Shown here: piece by piece, positions 44,572 to 54,402 of the stretch
Layout: each line of letters starts with the position of its first letter
How positions within the stretch are numbered: the stretch's first letter is position 1
Assembly (NCBI RefSeq): GCF_003254055.1
Contig: NZ_QKZT01000004.1
Coordinates: 224,066-288,065, forward strand
Direction: 5' to 3'
Origin: Algoriphagus chordae
GTDB taxonomy: Bacteria; Bacteroidota; Bacteroidia; Cytophagales; Cyclobacteriaceae
Length of the DNA: 64,000 nt
Notes under the pieces: generated by a model
Databases searched by the model: none
Told to the model about the DNA's origin: nothing
Seen by the model: the letters and a program-made list of their open reading frames with translations, nothing else
Translations under genes and position numbers: made by a program

Positions 44572-45695
44572 TTGCCTACTATGTTTAATTTTGCCTTGAA
44601 CACATTTCCAGCTTCTTCAATGCTTAAGGTATGTTTTTTAGGATAGATTAGTTCAAGTCTACGTTTCAAATTTTCCAAACCAATTCCTGGTTTTTCAGGA
44701 GTTTCAGTCCTCTCAAAATTGTTGCTAATGGTGAAGCTTATTTGATCTTCATCTGATAGTAATTCGATATGGACAAAAGCATTTTCCGAAAGTGTTTCTA
44801 GACCATGCTTTATGGCATTTTCAAGCAAAATAATAAAAAGTAAGGGAGCAATTTGTTCATTTCCTCGAATGTTATGGGTAAACTGAATATCCACTTTCTT
44901 TTTGTAACGGATCTTATGTAGATCAATGTAATTGTGTAAGTACTCGATTTCATCCTTCAGGGAAACCGTCTCTTTTTTCCCTTCATAAATCGTATACCTC
45001 ATCATATCAGAAAGTTTCAGCACCACTTTTGGTGCTTCTTCAGATTGCTTTATTGTGAGTGAATAAAGGTTGTTGAGTGTATTGAAAAAGAAATGTGGGT
45101 TAATCTGAGTTTTAAGCAGTTCTAACTCAGCCTTGGCTTTCCCTTCTTTAATTGACTTCAGCCAAATCCATTGTTCATAAAACCAAAGCATGGCAAATAA
45201 TGGAACAGGAATGACCAGTAAAAGCAATACCCGTTCTTTGCTATCAGAGACATAGGCTTCAAATGATTCAGAACCCAATCTCACAAAAGTAAAATAGGCT
45301 AGAATAAGGATGTAAACTCCAATAATGAGATACCTGTACTTTTTGAAAAATTGAGGTAGTACCAGATAAACCAAACCTATCCAAAAAGTAGTAACCAGTA
45401 TAAAAGTGATTGGATTATCTGGGATTCGCACAAAGGAATCATAAAGCAGCGTCACAAACACCAAGACAATTAATCCAAGAACTTTGAAAACAATATCCTT
45501 TCGCTCTTTGAGATAAGAAAACTTATAAATCGTAATTGATATCACGAATGCCCAAAAAGAGAACAAGACTGCATTTTCTAAGAAATGACTTGGGTTAACA
45601 CTAATAACTCCAAAATACTCAAGCAACACCCGGAGAATAATCATTAGGATGATTCCTATGCCAAATGCCCTGTATTTTTTCAAAAAACTAACCAT
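44568..45695 (-). CDS. LytS-like membrane histidine kinase, 375 aa
   Basis: Several membrane helices (about residues 10-175) are followed by the His_kinase domain, with His201 in TQINPHFFFNTLNNLY and the GHKL ATPase LLENAIKHG and GIGLENLKRRLELIYP motifs. It should phosphorylate the LytTR regulator encoded directly after it. A TAAATTTG word at 45700-45707, read on the minus strand, lies 4 bases before the start codon. Confidence 0.92.
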   Translation of the reverse strand: MVSFLKKYRAFGIGIILMIILRVLLEYFGVISVNPSHFLENAVLFSFWAFVISITIYKFSYLKERKDIVFKVLGLIVLVFVTLLYDSFVRIPDNPITFILVTTFWIGLVYLVLPQFFKKYRYLIIGVYILILAYFTFVRLGSESFEAYVSDSKERVLLLLVIPVPLFAMLWFYEQWIWLKSIKEGKAKAELELLKTQINPHFFFNTLNNLYSLTIKQSEEAPKVVLKLSDMMRYTIYEGKKETVSLKDEIEYLHNYIDLHKIRYKKKVDIQFTHNIRGNEQIAPLLFIILLENAIKHGLETLSENAFVHIELLSDEDQISFTISNNFERTETPEKPGIGLENLKRRLELIYPKKHTLSIEEAGNVFKAKLNIVGN

Positions 45696-45699
45696 AATT

Positions 45700-45707
45700 C
45701 AAATTTA
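45700..45707 (-). promoter_or_regulatory. Possible -7 element close to the kinase start
   Basis: TAAATTTG on the minus strand fits the Bacteroidota TAnnTTTG element exactly, with TTTT about 18 bases upstream instead of TTTG. It is so close to the ATG that the transcript would be almost leaderless, or the true start may be a downstream ATG. Confidence 0.3.
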
Positions 45708-45901
45708 GGGCTATCTAATACCTAGAAAAAAAATTATGATGAAGGAATGCGTAATCGGCATGAACAAGTTGATTTTTAGCATGTACCTGATTTAGCTCTT
45801 CCCAGAAAGTGTATGAGGGCATAATTGACAGATACATCTATTTTATTATAGTGTGCCAATCGAAGTTAATATGTTCGCTTTTGAATTAATTCTCAAGCAA
45901 T

Positions 45902-46792
45902 ATGAACATTCTGACGATATCAAATCTCTCCAAAACTTATCCTAATGGAGTAAAAGCTTTAACTGATATTTCACTTAGCATCAGCAATGGCATGTTTGGG
46001 TTGCTTGGGGCAAATGGGGCCGGAAAATCTTCCCTTATGCGCACAATTGCTTCCCTTCAAGCACCAAGTGAAGGTTCTATTACATTTAATGGAACGGATA
46101 TTATAGCGCATCCACAGGAAATCCGAAAACAGTTGGGCTACTTACCGCAGGAGTTTGGGGTATATCCAAAATTGTCTGCTGAAAAACTGCTTGATCATAT
46201 GGCAGTTCTAAAAGGAATCATCAACACTTCGGAGAGAAAGGAGCAAGTCACAGCACTCTTACAGCAGGTTAATCTATATCAACACAGAAAAAAGGCTGTT
46301 TTCACCTTCTCCGGAGGAATGCGCCAGAGATTTGGTATTGCCCAAGCTTTACTTGCCAATCCCCAACTAATTATCGTGGATGAACCGACAGCAGGTCTTG
46401 ATCCAGAGGAAAGAAATAGATTTTTAAATCTTCTAAGCGAGATAGGGGAGAATGTGATCGTAATTCTATCTACGCATATCGTGGAAGATGTACGGGATCT
46501 CTGTAAAAACATGGCAATTCTCTACCAAGGAAGAATTGTATCTGAAGGTAACCCCATAGAACTGGTCAAAGGGCTAAATGGAAAGCTTTGGAGCAAGATC
46601 ATCAAGAAGGAGAATCTTGAAATTCACAAGAAGACTTTCAATGTAATTTCCTCAAAACTCGTTTCGGGCGAAACTCAAATTAGAGTTCTTGCTGAATGCC
46701 AGCCTGAATCAGAATTCGAACTAATTCAGCCCAATTTGGAGGATTTATATTTCTCCACTTTATCCGATCAACACTCAAATACACCGTCTTGA
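45902..46792 (+). CDS. ABC transporter ATP-binding protein, 296 aa
   Basis: Walker A is LLGANGAGKSS (about 35-44), the signature is FSGGMRQRFGIAQAL and Walker B is LIIVDEPTAGLDPEE. The C-terminal 80 residues are a poorly conserved regulatory tail. The permease/peptidase fusion follows one base after the stop. The pair is the drug/peptide-type (ABC-2) exporter half-operon, and the LytS/LytTR pair is transcribed away from it. Confidence 0.94.
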   Translation: MNILTISNLSKTYPNGVKALTDISLSISNGMFGLLGANGAGKSSLMRTIASLQAPSEGSITFNGTDIIAHPQEIRKQLGYLPQEFGVYPKLSAEKLLDHMAVLKGIINTSERKEQVTALLQQVNLYQHRKKAVFTFSGGMRQRFGIAQALLANPQLIIVDEPTAGLDPEERNRFLNLLSEIGENVIVILSTHIVEDVRDLCKNMAILYQGRIVSEGNPIELVKGLNGKLWSKIIKKENLEIHKKTFNVISSKLVSGETQIRVLAECQPESEFELIQPNLEDLYFSTLSDQHSNTPS

Positions 46793-46793
46793 T

Positions 46794-49700
46794 ATGTTTA
46801 GTCTCTTGTTAAAATTCGAAGCCTACTATCAGCTCAAGCAACGTGCGTTTCCCTTGCTGGCTGTGCTTTTTCTTTTCCTAGGATACTTTTCAGGTTCTAA
46901 TAGTTTTGCACCTGCAAATGTCAGCTTCAATTCAGCTTATCAGATTCAGTCTTTTGTAGGGCTATTCTCTCTCGCGAGTGTATTTATTATCATGTTTTTC
47001 GTGATTAGCGGAATTCTAAGGGATGCACATTACAAAATGGATGCGCTTATTTATAGCACCTCGGTAGAAAAGACGCAATTCTTCTGGAGTCGTTTTTTAG
47101 GGGTTTTCGCTTTCAGCGTATTGGCTTTTACAGCATTTATAATAGGGATGCTGCTGGCACATTCGATAGCTCCCTTGGATCCTGAGAGAATAGCTTCTTT
47201 CAGGTATGCATCTTATTTGAATCCCTGGTTGACTGTAGTACTGCCTAATATTTTCATTTGCTCAAGTATCATTTTTTCGGTCGCTATTTTGTCTAATAGC
47301 AATGTGGCTACCTATGTGAGTGCAGTAGTTATTTACATGTTTTACATGATCTGCGCTATTTTTCTTAATTCCCCCCTTATGGCTCAGTCTGTACCCGCAT
47401 CTCCGGAAGCGATGGCTATCGCCGCACTGGCAGATCCATTTGGTATATCCGCATTCTTTGAGCAAACACAGTTTTGGACAGCTTTTGAAAAGAATAGTCA
47501 CTTGCTGAGCTTTTCAGGACTGTATATGTGGAATAGATTACTATGGCTAGGCATTGCAATACTTATTCTTTTGGTCTCATATCGCATTTTTTCTTTTCGA
47601 AAATTGAATCAGAAAGTAGAAAAAGTGAAAGTTTACCCTAAGGATAAAATAGAGCCAATTGCCTATAAAACATTCAATCCAAGCTTTGATCTAAAGTCTG
47701 ATTTAGCAGCACTTTTTTCATTTCTCAAAATCGAGCTAAACGGGCTGATAAAAAGTCTACCTTTTATAGCTATCATGCTAATATGGCTAGTACTTTCTAT
47801 CTCAGAAATTTATTCAAGAATCTTTCACGGCGGAGATTATTCTGATTCGCTATACCCGCTTACTAATCTGATCATTATCAATATCATTGATCCTCTAAAG
47901 TTATTGGGAGTAATCCTCATTATCTTCTATAGTGGAGAACTAGTTTGGAGAGAAAGATCTCTAAATTTCAATGGAATAATAGACGCTACTCCAATAAAGA
48001 ATTGGGTACTTTTTGTGTCAAAATTAATGGCACTTTTACTTTTGCCTGCCATACTAATTGGCTCAGGAATCATCATCGGTCTGGGCTTCCAGATAGCTAG
48101 CGGCTTCTTTGAAATAGACTTAGGACGCTACCTTGCTATGTTTTATTTCAATGGACTTCAGCTCTTCCTATTTTCTGTTTTAGCTGTTTTTATACAAAGC
48201 TTGGTAAAGAATAGATACCTAGGAATGGGGATCACCGGTATCATCATAATAGCAAGCTTTCTCTCACCTTATATAGGAATTGAGCATTCTTTACTTCGGT
48301 TTGGAAATTTGCCTCATGTCGATTTTTCCCCTATGACAGGCTATTCAAAAGAGACATTGAAGTTCCTTCACTTAGCAATATTCTGGATTGGATTAGCCGG
48401 TATAATGGCTATGATTTCTTTTAAACTTTGGCAGAGGGGAATCGGACAGAGCTTGCCATTTCAATTCAATAGTTTGAAAAAGAATTGGAAAAACTGGGAG
48501 CGAATTGGTCTTGCACTTAGCCTTTCAATCTTTTTAGCTGCTGGGCTTACATTTTTATATAATACGCATTTGGTCAATGAGTATTTCACCTCAGATGATA
48601 TGCTTGACTACAGGGAAGAATATGAGCGAAAATTCAAGCAATATGAATCCTTACCCCAATTGTATTCCACCGATATCAAAACCACAGTTGATCTTTATCC
48701 TGAAGAGAATAGGTATCATATCAAGGCCAATTATCTGGTAATCAACAGAGAAGATTACCCAGTCAGTCGATTATTCATTTCAGGCCGAATTCCTTTGAAA
48801 GAAATCTCATTAGAAGGTGCTGAATTGATAGAATATTATCCTGAATTTGATTCCTATTTATTTGAGTTCAATCAACCAGTAAAACCACAGCAAGAAGTCG
48901 ACTTCAACTTTGAAATTGATTATGAGGACTCAGGATATGAATTCAATCAGGAGATTATTGAAAACGGGACTTACTTATCCCATCGGAGTTTTGAGCCATT
49001 TCTTGGCTATAGGGCAAGTCTTGAGATTTCGGATAACTTCGAGAGAGGGGAGAGGAACCTTCCTTTTCGTGAGGAAGAAAAAGTTACAGACAGTCATTTA
49101 GAAATGGATGACATTAAAGTCGGCCGAGTAAACTATGAAACTGTTATTTCTACAACTGAAAATGAAATTGCTTTGAGTTCTGGAAACCTGATTAAAGAAT
49201 GGAAGCAAGATGGCAGAAACTATTTCCACTTCAAATCTGATCAGAAGATCTTGCCAACGATCGCTTATTTCTCTTCAAGCTATCAAATTAAGAAGCAAGA
49301 TTTTAAAGGACTTAGCATTGAGCAGTACTATTTTCCTGCTCATTCATACAATATTGATTCTATTGCTTCAAGCATCGTAGCGACCTTGGATTATTGCGAA
49401 AAGAACTTCGGTGCCTATCCTTTTAATCAGATAAGAATCGCAGAGATTCCAAGTCATTGGAACTTTGGAGGCTTTGCCCATCCCGGAGTCATAAGTATGG
49501 TAGAGGATAGGTTGTATTTGACTGATATTCGAAATCCGGATGACTTTAATCTAGTAGCAAAAAGGACCATTCATGAAGTTGCCCATCAATGGTGGGGACA
49601 TATTCTTGCCCCTAAAGTGGTTGAGGGAGCATCAATTTTTATAGAGGGATTGGCAAAGTATACTGAAGCTGTAGTTATGGAAAAGCTTTATGGAAAAAAG

Positions 49701-50354
49701 GCTATTTATCAACTTAGCGAAAACGCCAACCGTACTTATTTTACAGGTCGAGCTTGGGCAACTGAGCCAGAATCTCCCATTTATCTGGTCAGCGGGCAGG
49801 GATTTATTTCCTATGGAAAAAATTACACGGTGATGCTTGCCTTGAGGGATTTGATTGGCGAAGACAGGTTGAATCAAGCACTCAGAAACATCACTGATCG
49901 CTTTAGAAATGATGTGGAATTCAGCGCAACTTCCTCGGATTTTTTGGAGGAAATCTACCGACTTACTCCAAGTAAATTTCATGACTTAATTGACGATTGG
50001 TTCAGGCGTGTGATTACCTATGATTTGGCTGTAGCAAATGTTTCTCATCGTGAGCTAGACAATGGGAAATTTGAAATCAAAATGACCTTAAAAGCCAAAC
50101 GATTCGAAACCCAGGCAAATGGTGAGGCTAATCAAATAAATATCAATGAACCAATACAGATTGGTGTGTTCGATAGGCACCCAAGTGAAATAGGTAAAGA
50201 TGCTGGCATAATTTATCTCGAAGCGGATCAGATCTTCATGGACGGTCAAGAGTTGAAAATTTTAGTAGATAGACTACCTAAGTTTGTTTCAATTGATCCA
50301 TTTGGAACTCGTTCCGATGAGAATATGAGCAATAATACAGTTCGCGTTAATTGA
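46794..50354 (+). CDS. ABC-2 permease fused to M1 aminopeptidase, 1186 aa
   Basis: The first 590 or so residues contain about twelve hydrophobic segments of an ABC-2 permease, in two sets. After a short helical linker a long extracytoplasmic part begins with a beta domain and leads to a gluzincin site, HEVAHQWWGH (His927, Glu928, His931), with the third ligand Glu951 in IEGLAKYTE and GKNYTVMLALRDLIG after it. This is the M1 aminopeptidase fold. The peptidase would sit outside the membrane next to the transport path. Such permease/peptidase fusions occur in Bacteroidota, but the exported substrate is unknown. Confidence 0.9.
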   Translation: MFSLLLKFEAYYQLKQRAFPLLAVLFLFLGYFSGSNSFAPANVSFNSAYQIQSFVGLFSLASVFIIMFFVISGILRDAHYKMDALIYSTSVEKTQFFWSRFLGVFAFSVLAFTAFIIGMLLAHSIAPLDPERIASFRYASYLNPWLTVVLPNIFICSSIIFSVAILSNSNVATYVSAVVIYMFYMICAIFLNSPLMAQSVPASPEAMAIAALADPFGISAFFEQTQFWTAFEKNSHLLSFSGLYMWNRLLWLGIAILILLVSYRIFSFRKLNQKVEKVKVYPKDKIEPIAYKTFNPSFDLKSDLAALFSFLKIELNGLIKSLPFIAIMLIWLVLSISEIYSRIFHGGDYSDSLYPLTNLIIINIIDPLKLLGVILIIFYSGELVWRERSLNFNGIIDATPIKNWVLFVSKLMALLLLPAILIGSGIIIGLGFQIASGFFEIDLGRYLAMFYFNGLQLFLFSVLAVFIQSLVKNRYLGMGITGIIIIASFLSPYIGIEHSLLRFGNLPHVDFSPMTGYSKETLKFLHLAIFWIGLAGIMAMISFKLWQRGIGQSLPFQFNSLKKNWKNWERIGLALSLSIFLAAGLTFLYNTHLVNEYFTSDDMLDYREEYERKFKQYESLPQLYSTDIKTTVDLYPEENRYHIKANYLVINREDYPVSRLFISGRIPLKEISLEGAELIEYYPEFDSYLFEFNQPVKPQQEVDFNFEIDYEDSGYEFNQEIIENGTYLSHRSFEPFLGYRASLEISDNFERGERNLPFREEEKVTDSHLEMDDIKVGRVNYETVISTTENEIALSSGNLIKEWKQDGRNYFHFKSDQKILPTIAYFSSSYQIKKQDFKGLSIEQYYFPAHSYNIDSIASSIVATLDYCEKNFGAYPFNQIRIAEIPSHWNFGGFAHPGVISMVEDRLYLTDIRNPDDFNLVAKRTIHEVAHQWWGHILAPKVVEGASIFIEGLAKYTEAVVMEKLYGKKAIYQLSENANRTYFTGRAWATEPESPIYLVSGQGFISYGKNYTVMLALRDLIGEDRLNQALRNITDRFRNDVEFSATSSDFLEEIYRLTPSKFHDLIDDWFRRVITYDLAVANVSHRELDNGKFEIKMTLKAKRFETQANGEANQININEPIQIGVFDRHPSEIGKDAGIIYLEADQIFMDGQELKILVDRLPKFVSIDPFGTRSDENMSNNTVRVN

Positions 50355-50480
50355 GTTTATGAATGGATGCCTTGCAGTAATAGTTTGGGCTCAGCATTTG
50401 AAAAAGTTATGTATTGACCTTTTTCCCTTAAAGCATAGACCACCTGGTATATGGATGGATAATGGAAAAGCATATTTGTT

Positions 50481-50498
50481 ACATAATTTATATTATGT
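50481..50498. promoter_or_regulatory. Palindrome upstream of the SLC13 gene
   Basis: ACATAAT-TTAT-ATTATGT is a perfect 7-base inverted repeat about 75 bases before the transporter start. It could be an operator or a chance A/T palindrome. Confidence 0.25.
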
Positions 50499-50574
50499 TA
50501 AATAGAAAATTGTAAGACCTCCTTTTCTAATAAATTCTTACCTTAAAGCTCTTCAATTAAACCTACCCTGATTC

Positions 50575-52041
50575 ATGATCAAACAGCTTCCTCGACTGGG
50601 GCTTTATCTAGGACCTCTAGCATTTCTGCTAATTTATTTTTTTGTCAGTTCGCCAGGATTAAATCCACAGGCCTTAGCGATGCTGGCATTGGCAGCTTGG
50701 ATGGCAATTTGGTGGATAACTGAAGCGATCCCTATTGCCGCCACAGCATTTCTCCCGCTGATATTTATGCCTATGCTCGGGATTTTGCCTATAGCTACAG
50801 TTTCTGCTAATTATATGCATCCTACAGTAATGCTTTACATGGGCGGCTTTTTACTAGCCACGGGAATTGAAAAATGGAATTTACACCGCAGAATTGCGCT
50901 TAACATAATTAATTTATTAGGGACAGATCTTAGACATATTGTTTTAGGATTTATCCTCGCCACTGGAATTCTTTCCATGTGGATTTCGAATTCTGCTACC
51001 TCGTTGATGATGCTTCCGATTGGATTGGCTGTGGTGAATCAGTTCAAGGATCAACTAGGTTCTTCTAATTCTAAGATAGCTGATCGTTTGGGAAAAAACA
51101 TCATGCTTGGAATTGCCTATGGAGCTTCTATTGGCGGAGTTGCCACGCTGATTGGTACGCCAACAAATACTATTCTTGCCGCTGTAGTCTCAGATTTATA
51201 TAATTACCAAATTGGGTTCAATGAGTGGATGCTTTTTGGCTTTCCTTTATCGGCTGTTCTATTATTTATTTGCTGGTACTATTTAGTGAATTCTGCAAAT
51301 CCTCTACCAAAGAAATTTAGTCTAAATGGTGGTAAAAACATTGTTTCCAGGCAATTAGAGGCACTTGGAAAGATCAGTTATGAGGAGAAAACAGTGATGA
51401 TCGTATTTGGAATTGTATGTTTTTCTTGGATCACGAGAAGCTTTTTCTTAGAGAAATTTTTTCCAGGAATAGATGATACTATCATTGTGCTAATAGGTGT
51501 GGTGGCACTTTTTGTACTCCCCTCCTCTACCAAGAATGTGCGAATTCTGGACTGGAAAACAGCTGAGAAAATCCCTTGGGGAATTCTAATTCTGTTTGGT
51601 GGTGGTTTGGCTTTGGCTGGAGGTTTCAAGGAAACTGGCCTGGCTGAGTGGATAGGAACACGATTTACCCTAATCGATGGAATATCTTTCTTTGTCTTAC
51701 TCCTTATTATTATAGCCTCTGTAAACTTCCTAACTGAAGTTACTTCCAATGTCGCCACAGCTTCCATGTTGTTGCCCATTCTGGCTTCTGTTGCATTCAA
51801 ACTTGATTTGCATCCTTTTGGGCTGATGGTTGGGGCAACCTTAGCAGCCAGTTGTGCCTTTATGCTTCCTGTTGCCACTCCACCTAATGCGGTGGTCTTT
51901 GGTTCTGGCTATCTACAGATGCGAGATATGGTGAGTGCAGGTTTCTGGTTGAATGTGATTTCGATCCTTCTGGTGACCTTGATGGTGTATTTTGTGCTTC
52001 CGCTGATGTGGGGAATTGATTTGCAGAGCAATCCTTTTTGA
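50575..52041 (+). CDS. SLC13/DASS family anion:sodium symporter, 488 aa
   Basis: About a dozen membrane segments. The two DASS substrate/sodium motifs are present: SNSATSLMMLPIG with GTPTNTILAA in the first half, and LTEVTSNVATASMLLPIL with ATPPNAVVFGSG in the second. The family imports dicarboxylates such as succinate and malate, or sulfate, with sodium. Since the cluster at 28-38 kb would produce succinate, a C4-dicarboxylate role is plausible but not shown. Confidence 0.92.
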   Translation: MIKQLPRLGLYLGPLAFLLIYFFVSSPGLNPQALAMLALAAWMAIWWITEAIPIAATAFLPLIFMPMLGILPIATVSANYMHPTVMLYMGGFLLATGIEKWNLHRRIALNIINLLGTDLRHIVLGFILATGILSMWISNSATSLMMLPIGLAVVNQFKDQLGSSNSKIADRLGKNIMLGIAYGASIGGVATLIGTPTNTILAAVVSDLYNYQIGFNEWMLFGFPLSAVLLFICWYYLVNSANPLPKKFSLNGGKNIVSRQLEALGKISYEEKTVMIVFGIVCFSWITRSFFLEKFFPGIDDTIIVLIGVVALFVLPSSTKNVRILDWKTAEKIPWGILILFGGGLALAGGFKETGLAEWIGTRFTLIDGISFFVLLLIIIASVNFLTEVTSNVATASMLLPILASVAFKLDLHPFGLMVGATLAASCAFMLPVATPPNAVVFGSGYLQMRDMVSAGFWLNVISILLVTLMVYFVLPLMWGIDLQSNPF

Positions 52042-52060
52042 ATTAGGATATCGGATTAAC

Positions 52061-52328
52061 GATTTACGGCATTTTCGAGTGTAGGCACTATATCTTGGTC
52101 CGTTGAGCTCGACTTACTTCATGATTCGGTTTCTTTCATTACGAGGAGAAGTGATCCGCTGTTTTCAGCTTAATTCATTTTTATTACATCATTTCCACCC
52201 TCCCGCATTTAAAAACATTTCCAAAAGATATTTGTGCGCGGGAGGAAATATGATGGACCTCTTTTGCCACGGGTTTCACCCGCGGTTATTAAAAGTTTGA
52301 CTACTTCGTAGTCGTTCTAAAAGGCAAA
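52061..52328. repeat. Tandem hairpin repeat, copy 1
   Basis: About 268 bases, aligning along its length with 52331-52600, roughly 85-90% identical by eye. Each copy carries arms CCTCCCGC and GCGGGAGG about 40 bases apart, a perfect hairpin CGGGT-TTC-ACCCG, and another, GACTAC-TTC-GTAGTC. The order is the same in both copies. Confidence 0.85.
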
Positions 52329-52330
52329 TT

Positions 52331-52600
52331 GACGGTTTAGGGCATTTGCAAGGATGGATACTTTATCCTAATCCTTTGAGCTGGACTTACTTCATAATTC
52401 GGTTTCCTTTATTGCGAGGAAAAGTGATCCGTTGTTTTCAGCTTAATTCATTTTTATTACATCATTTCCACTCTCCCGCATTCAAAAACATTTCCAAAAG
52501 ATATTTGTGCGCGGGAGGAAATATGATGAACTTCTTTGCCAGGGGTTTCACCCGCGGTTATTAAAAGTTTGACTACTTCGTAGTCGTTCTAAAAGGCAAG
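52331..52600. repeat. Tandem hairpin repeat, copy 2
   Basis: Second, diverged copy of the repeat at 52061-52328. The hairpin stems are kept while the loops and flanks vary, which suggests the folded form matters. Confidence 0.85.
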
Positions 52601-52775
52601 TTATTGTAATGCCAAATAACCTGTTTAATCTCCAGCAAAGAAATATGCCTCGAAAATCAAAATCATAAGTCGTAAATGAAATCATAAGTCCTAATTAAAG
52701 ACAAATCTGCTACAACTTTCATTTTGACTGTTAACTAAAAACTCATCCCAAATACTTCCCCTTTCGTCCCAAACT

Positions 52776-52807
52776 TTTGTATTGCCTCGCTCCTAGCCCT
52801 AATCTTG
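52776..52807 (+). promoter_or_regulatory. Bacteroidota-type promoter of the small-peptide/kinase operon
   Basis: TTTG (52776-52779), a 20-base spacer and TAATCTTG (52800-52807) fit the -33/-7 TTTG and TAnnTTTG consensus with one mismatch. The small ORF starts 25 bases downstream. Confidence 0.5.
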
Positions 52808-52831
52808 AACTATCAATTAGGTGTAGAACTG

Positions 52832-52975
52832 ATGAACACGAAGAAAGTCTTTTATTTGCTAATCCTTTTAGCGGTTATTTACAACCTCTTGCTCATGTAC
52901 AGACATAGCGGCCAAAAAGGAGAACCAGAAAAGATCACCTTGAACATCCAGACGAATCTAATTGAATCAAGGTAG
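52832..52975 (+). CDS. Small membrane peptide, 47 aa
   Basis: ATG 52832 to TAG 52973-52975 encodes a short basic start, one hydrophobic helix (VFYLLILLAVIYNLLLMY) and a hydrophilic tail. It stands 26 bases before the kinase gene, directly after a plausible promoter, and has normal codon use. It is too short for usual gene finders. It could be a membrane partner or regulator of the kinase, but no family was recognised. Confidence 0.6.
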   Translation: MNTKKVFYLLILLAVIYNLLLMYRHSGQKGEPEKITLNIQTNLIESR

Positions 52976-53001
52976 TCTAACTTATTTAATATTAGTGAAT
53001 T

Positions 53002-54402
53002 ATGAAATCAAAAAGTCTTGTTTTTAGGGATATAGAATGGTGGGTTCTTACCTTCGTGTTTTTGACCATCATCATCGTCAACATCCTAAATAGCTTCGGT
53101 ACCACCTATAGTGATATGATGCGATTCTTTGGTTATATCTTTATGCCAATCGTACTTTACGTGGGGTTTTACCTGATTCACCTGGTTATTATTCCCAAGT
53201 TCCTCCGAGATAGGAATGTGCTACACCTCATACTTTTTAGCATCTTAACAGCTGTACTCACCGGAGTTTTTTCTGCACTATGGGCAGCAGGAATTGGAGG
53301 ATCCATGCATAGATTCTTTAGATTCTATTTCAGTGTTTTGGCTCTTTATCCAGGATATCTGATCACGGTGATTCTACTCGGAAAAATGCTGACTCCACCC
53401 AATTTTCAAGATTTTCAACTCTACAATGGAGTTCGATTATTCATGATTTTTCTGTTCACTACGATTTTCCTATTTATATCACAACTATTTGTAAATGAGG
53501 TAGTATTGGTAATATTATTAGGCATAATACCTTCCATCCTTATATTAGTTATTTATAATTACTTCTTGCTTTACAGGAATAAATTGGCTGGAAATATCAA
53601 GGCATATCGCTGGTACCTATGGGGATTGATAAGCGTTATAATGATTGTGTTTTTCATTATCGCGGCAGAAAACAATGTCCCTGAAATCATGCTGCTAGGC
53701 CTTGGGATGATCGCCTTATTGGTCTTCGTGATCTTTCCTTTCTCCAATTTGATATTTGCAAAATATGAAACCTACCTAGGAAGGATAGATACACTCTCTG
53801 TCCAAGTGAATCAAAGCTCTGCCAACTTGAGCTTCCTTCGCTCTCAGATCAATCCACATTTTCTTTTCAACGCCCTGAATACACTTTACGGTGCTGCGCT
53901 GATGGAAAATGCGGAGAAGACTTCTGATGGTATTCAGAAATTGGGAGACATGATGCGCTTTATGCTACATGAAAACCAAATGGATAGAATCCCGCTTAGC
54001 AGGGAGATTACCTATCTAAGAAACTACCTGGATTTGCAGATGTTGCGCTTCAAAAACGAAGCAAATCTAGAGGTATCTGTGCAGATCTCAGATGATATCT
54101 GCGAGGGCAGTATCGCTCCTATGCTGTTGATTCCTTTTGTAGAAAATGCCTTTAAACATGGCATCAGCACCAAAAACAAATCTTGGATCCGAATCAATCT
54201 ACGCTGTCTCAAAGGTTCGGTTCACCTGGATGTGGTGAATAGTATTCATCCCAAAAAAGCTACTGAAGCCCCAAAGGAAGAGTCTGGAATAGGTTTGGTC
54301 AATGTCAAAGAGCGATTGAAGGTGCAGTACCCTGATAGGCACAATTTGAGTATCGTTGCCAATGATGAAGAGCATTTTGTCCATTTTTCAGTTCAAATAT
54401 GA
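53002..54402 (+). CDS. LytS-like membrane histidine kinase, 466 aa
   Basis: Eight or so membrane helices in the first 255 residues precede the His_kinase domain, with His286 in SQINPHFLFNALNTLYG and the ATPase motifs FVENAFKHGIS and GIGLVNVKERLKVQYP. The gene overlaps the next (a lipoprotein) by four bases (ATGA). It pairs with the LytTR regulator at 55545-56225, with the lipoprotein between them. Confidence 0.92.
   Translation: MKSKSLVFRDIEWWVLTFVFLTIIIVNILNSFGTTYSDMMRFFGYIFMPIVLYVGFYLIHLVIIPKFLRDRNVLHLILFSILTAVLTGVFSALWAAGIGGSMHRFFRFYFSVLALYPGYLITVILLGKMLTPPNFQDFQLYNGVRLFMIFLFTTIFLFISQLFVNEVVLVILLGIIPSILILVIYNYFLLYRNKLAGNIKAYRWYLWGLISVIMIVFFIIAAENNVPEIMLLGLGMIALLVFVIFPFSNLIFAKYETYLGRIDTLSVQVNQSSANLSFLRSQINPHFLFNALNTLYGAALMENAEKTSDGIQKLGDMMRFMLHENQMDRIPLSREITYLRNYLDLQMLRFKNEANLEVSVQISDDICEGSIAPMLLIPFVENAFKHGISTKNKSWIRINLRCLKGSVHLDVVNSIHPKKATEAPKEESGIGLVNVKERLKVQYPDRHNLSIVANDEEHFVHFSVQI

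Larger units (their letters stand above)
52042..52831. other. Long non-coding region with tandem hairpin repeats
   Basis: About 790 bases between the SLC13 gene and the small-peptide operon. The first 560 are occupied by two tandem copies of a hairpin-rich repeat and the last part carries a promoter for the kinase operon. Short open frames inside the repeats follow the repeat and are not genes. Confidence 0.6.

Noticed and set aside
52103..52564. Two similar short frames (65 and 72 codons) inside the tandem repeats
   Set aside because: They are similar only because the repeats are; the conserved parts are the hairpin stems, not codon third positions.
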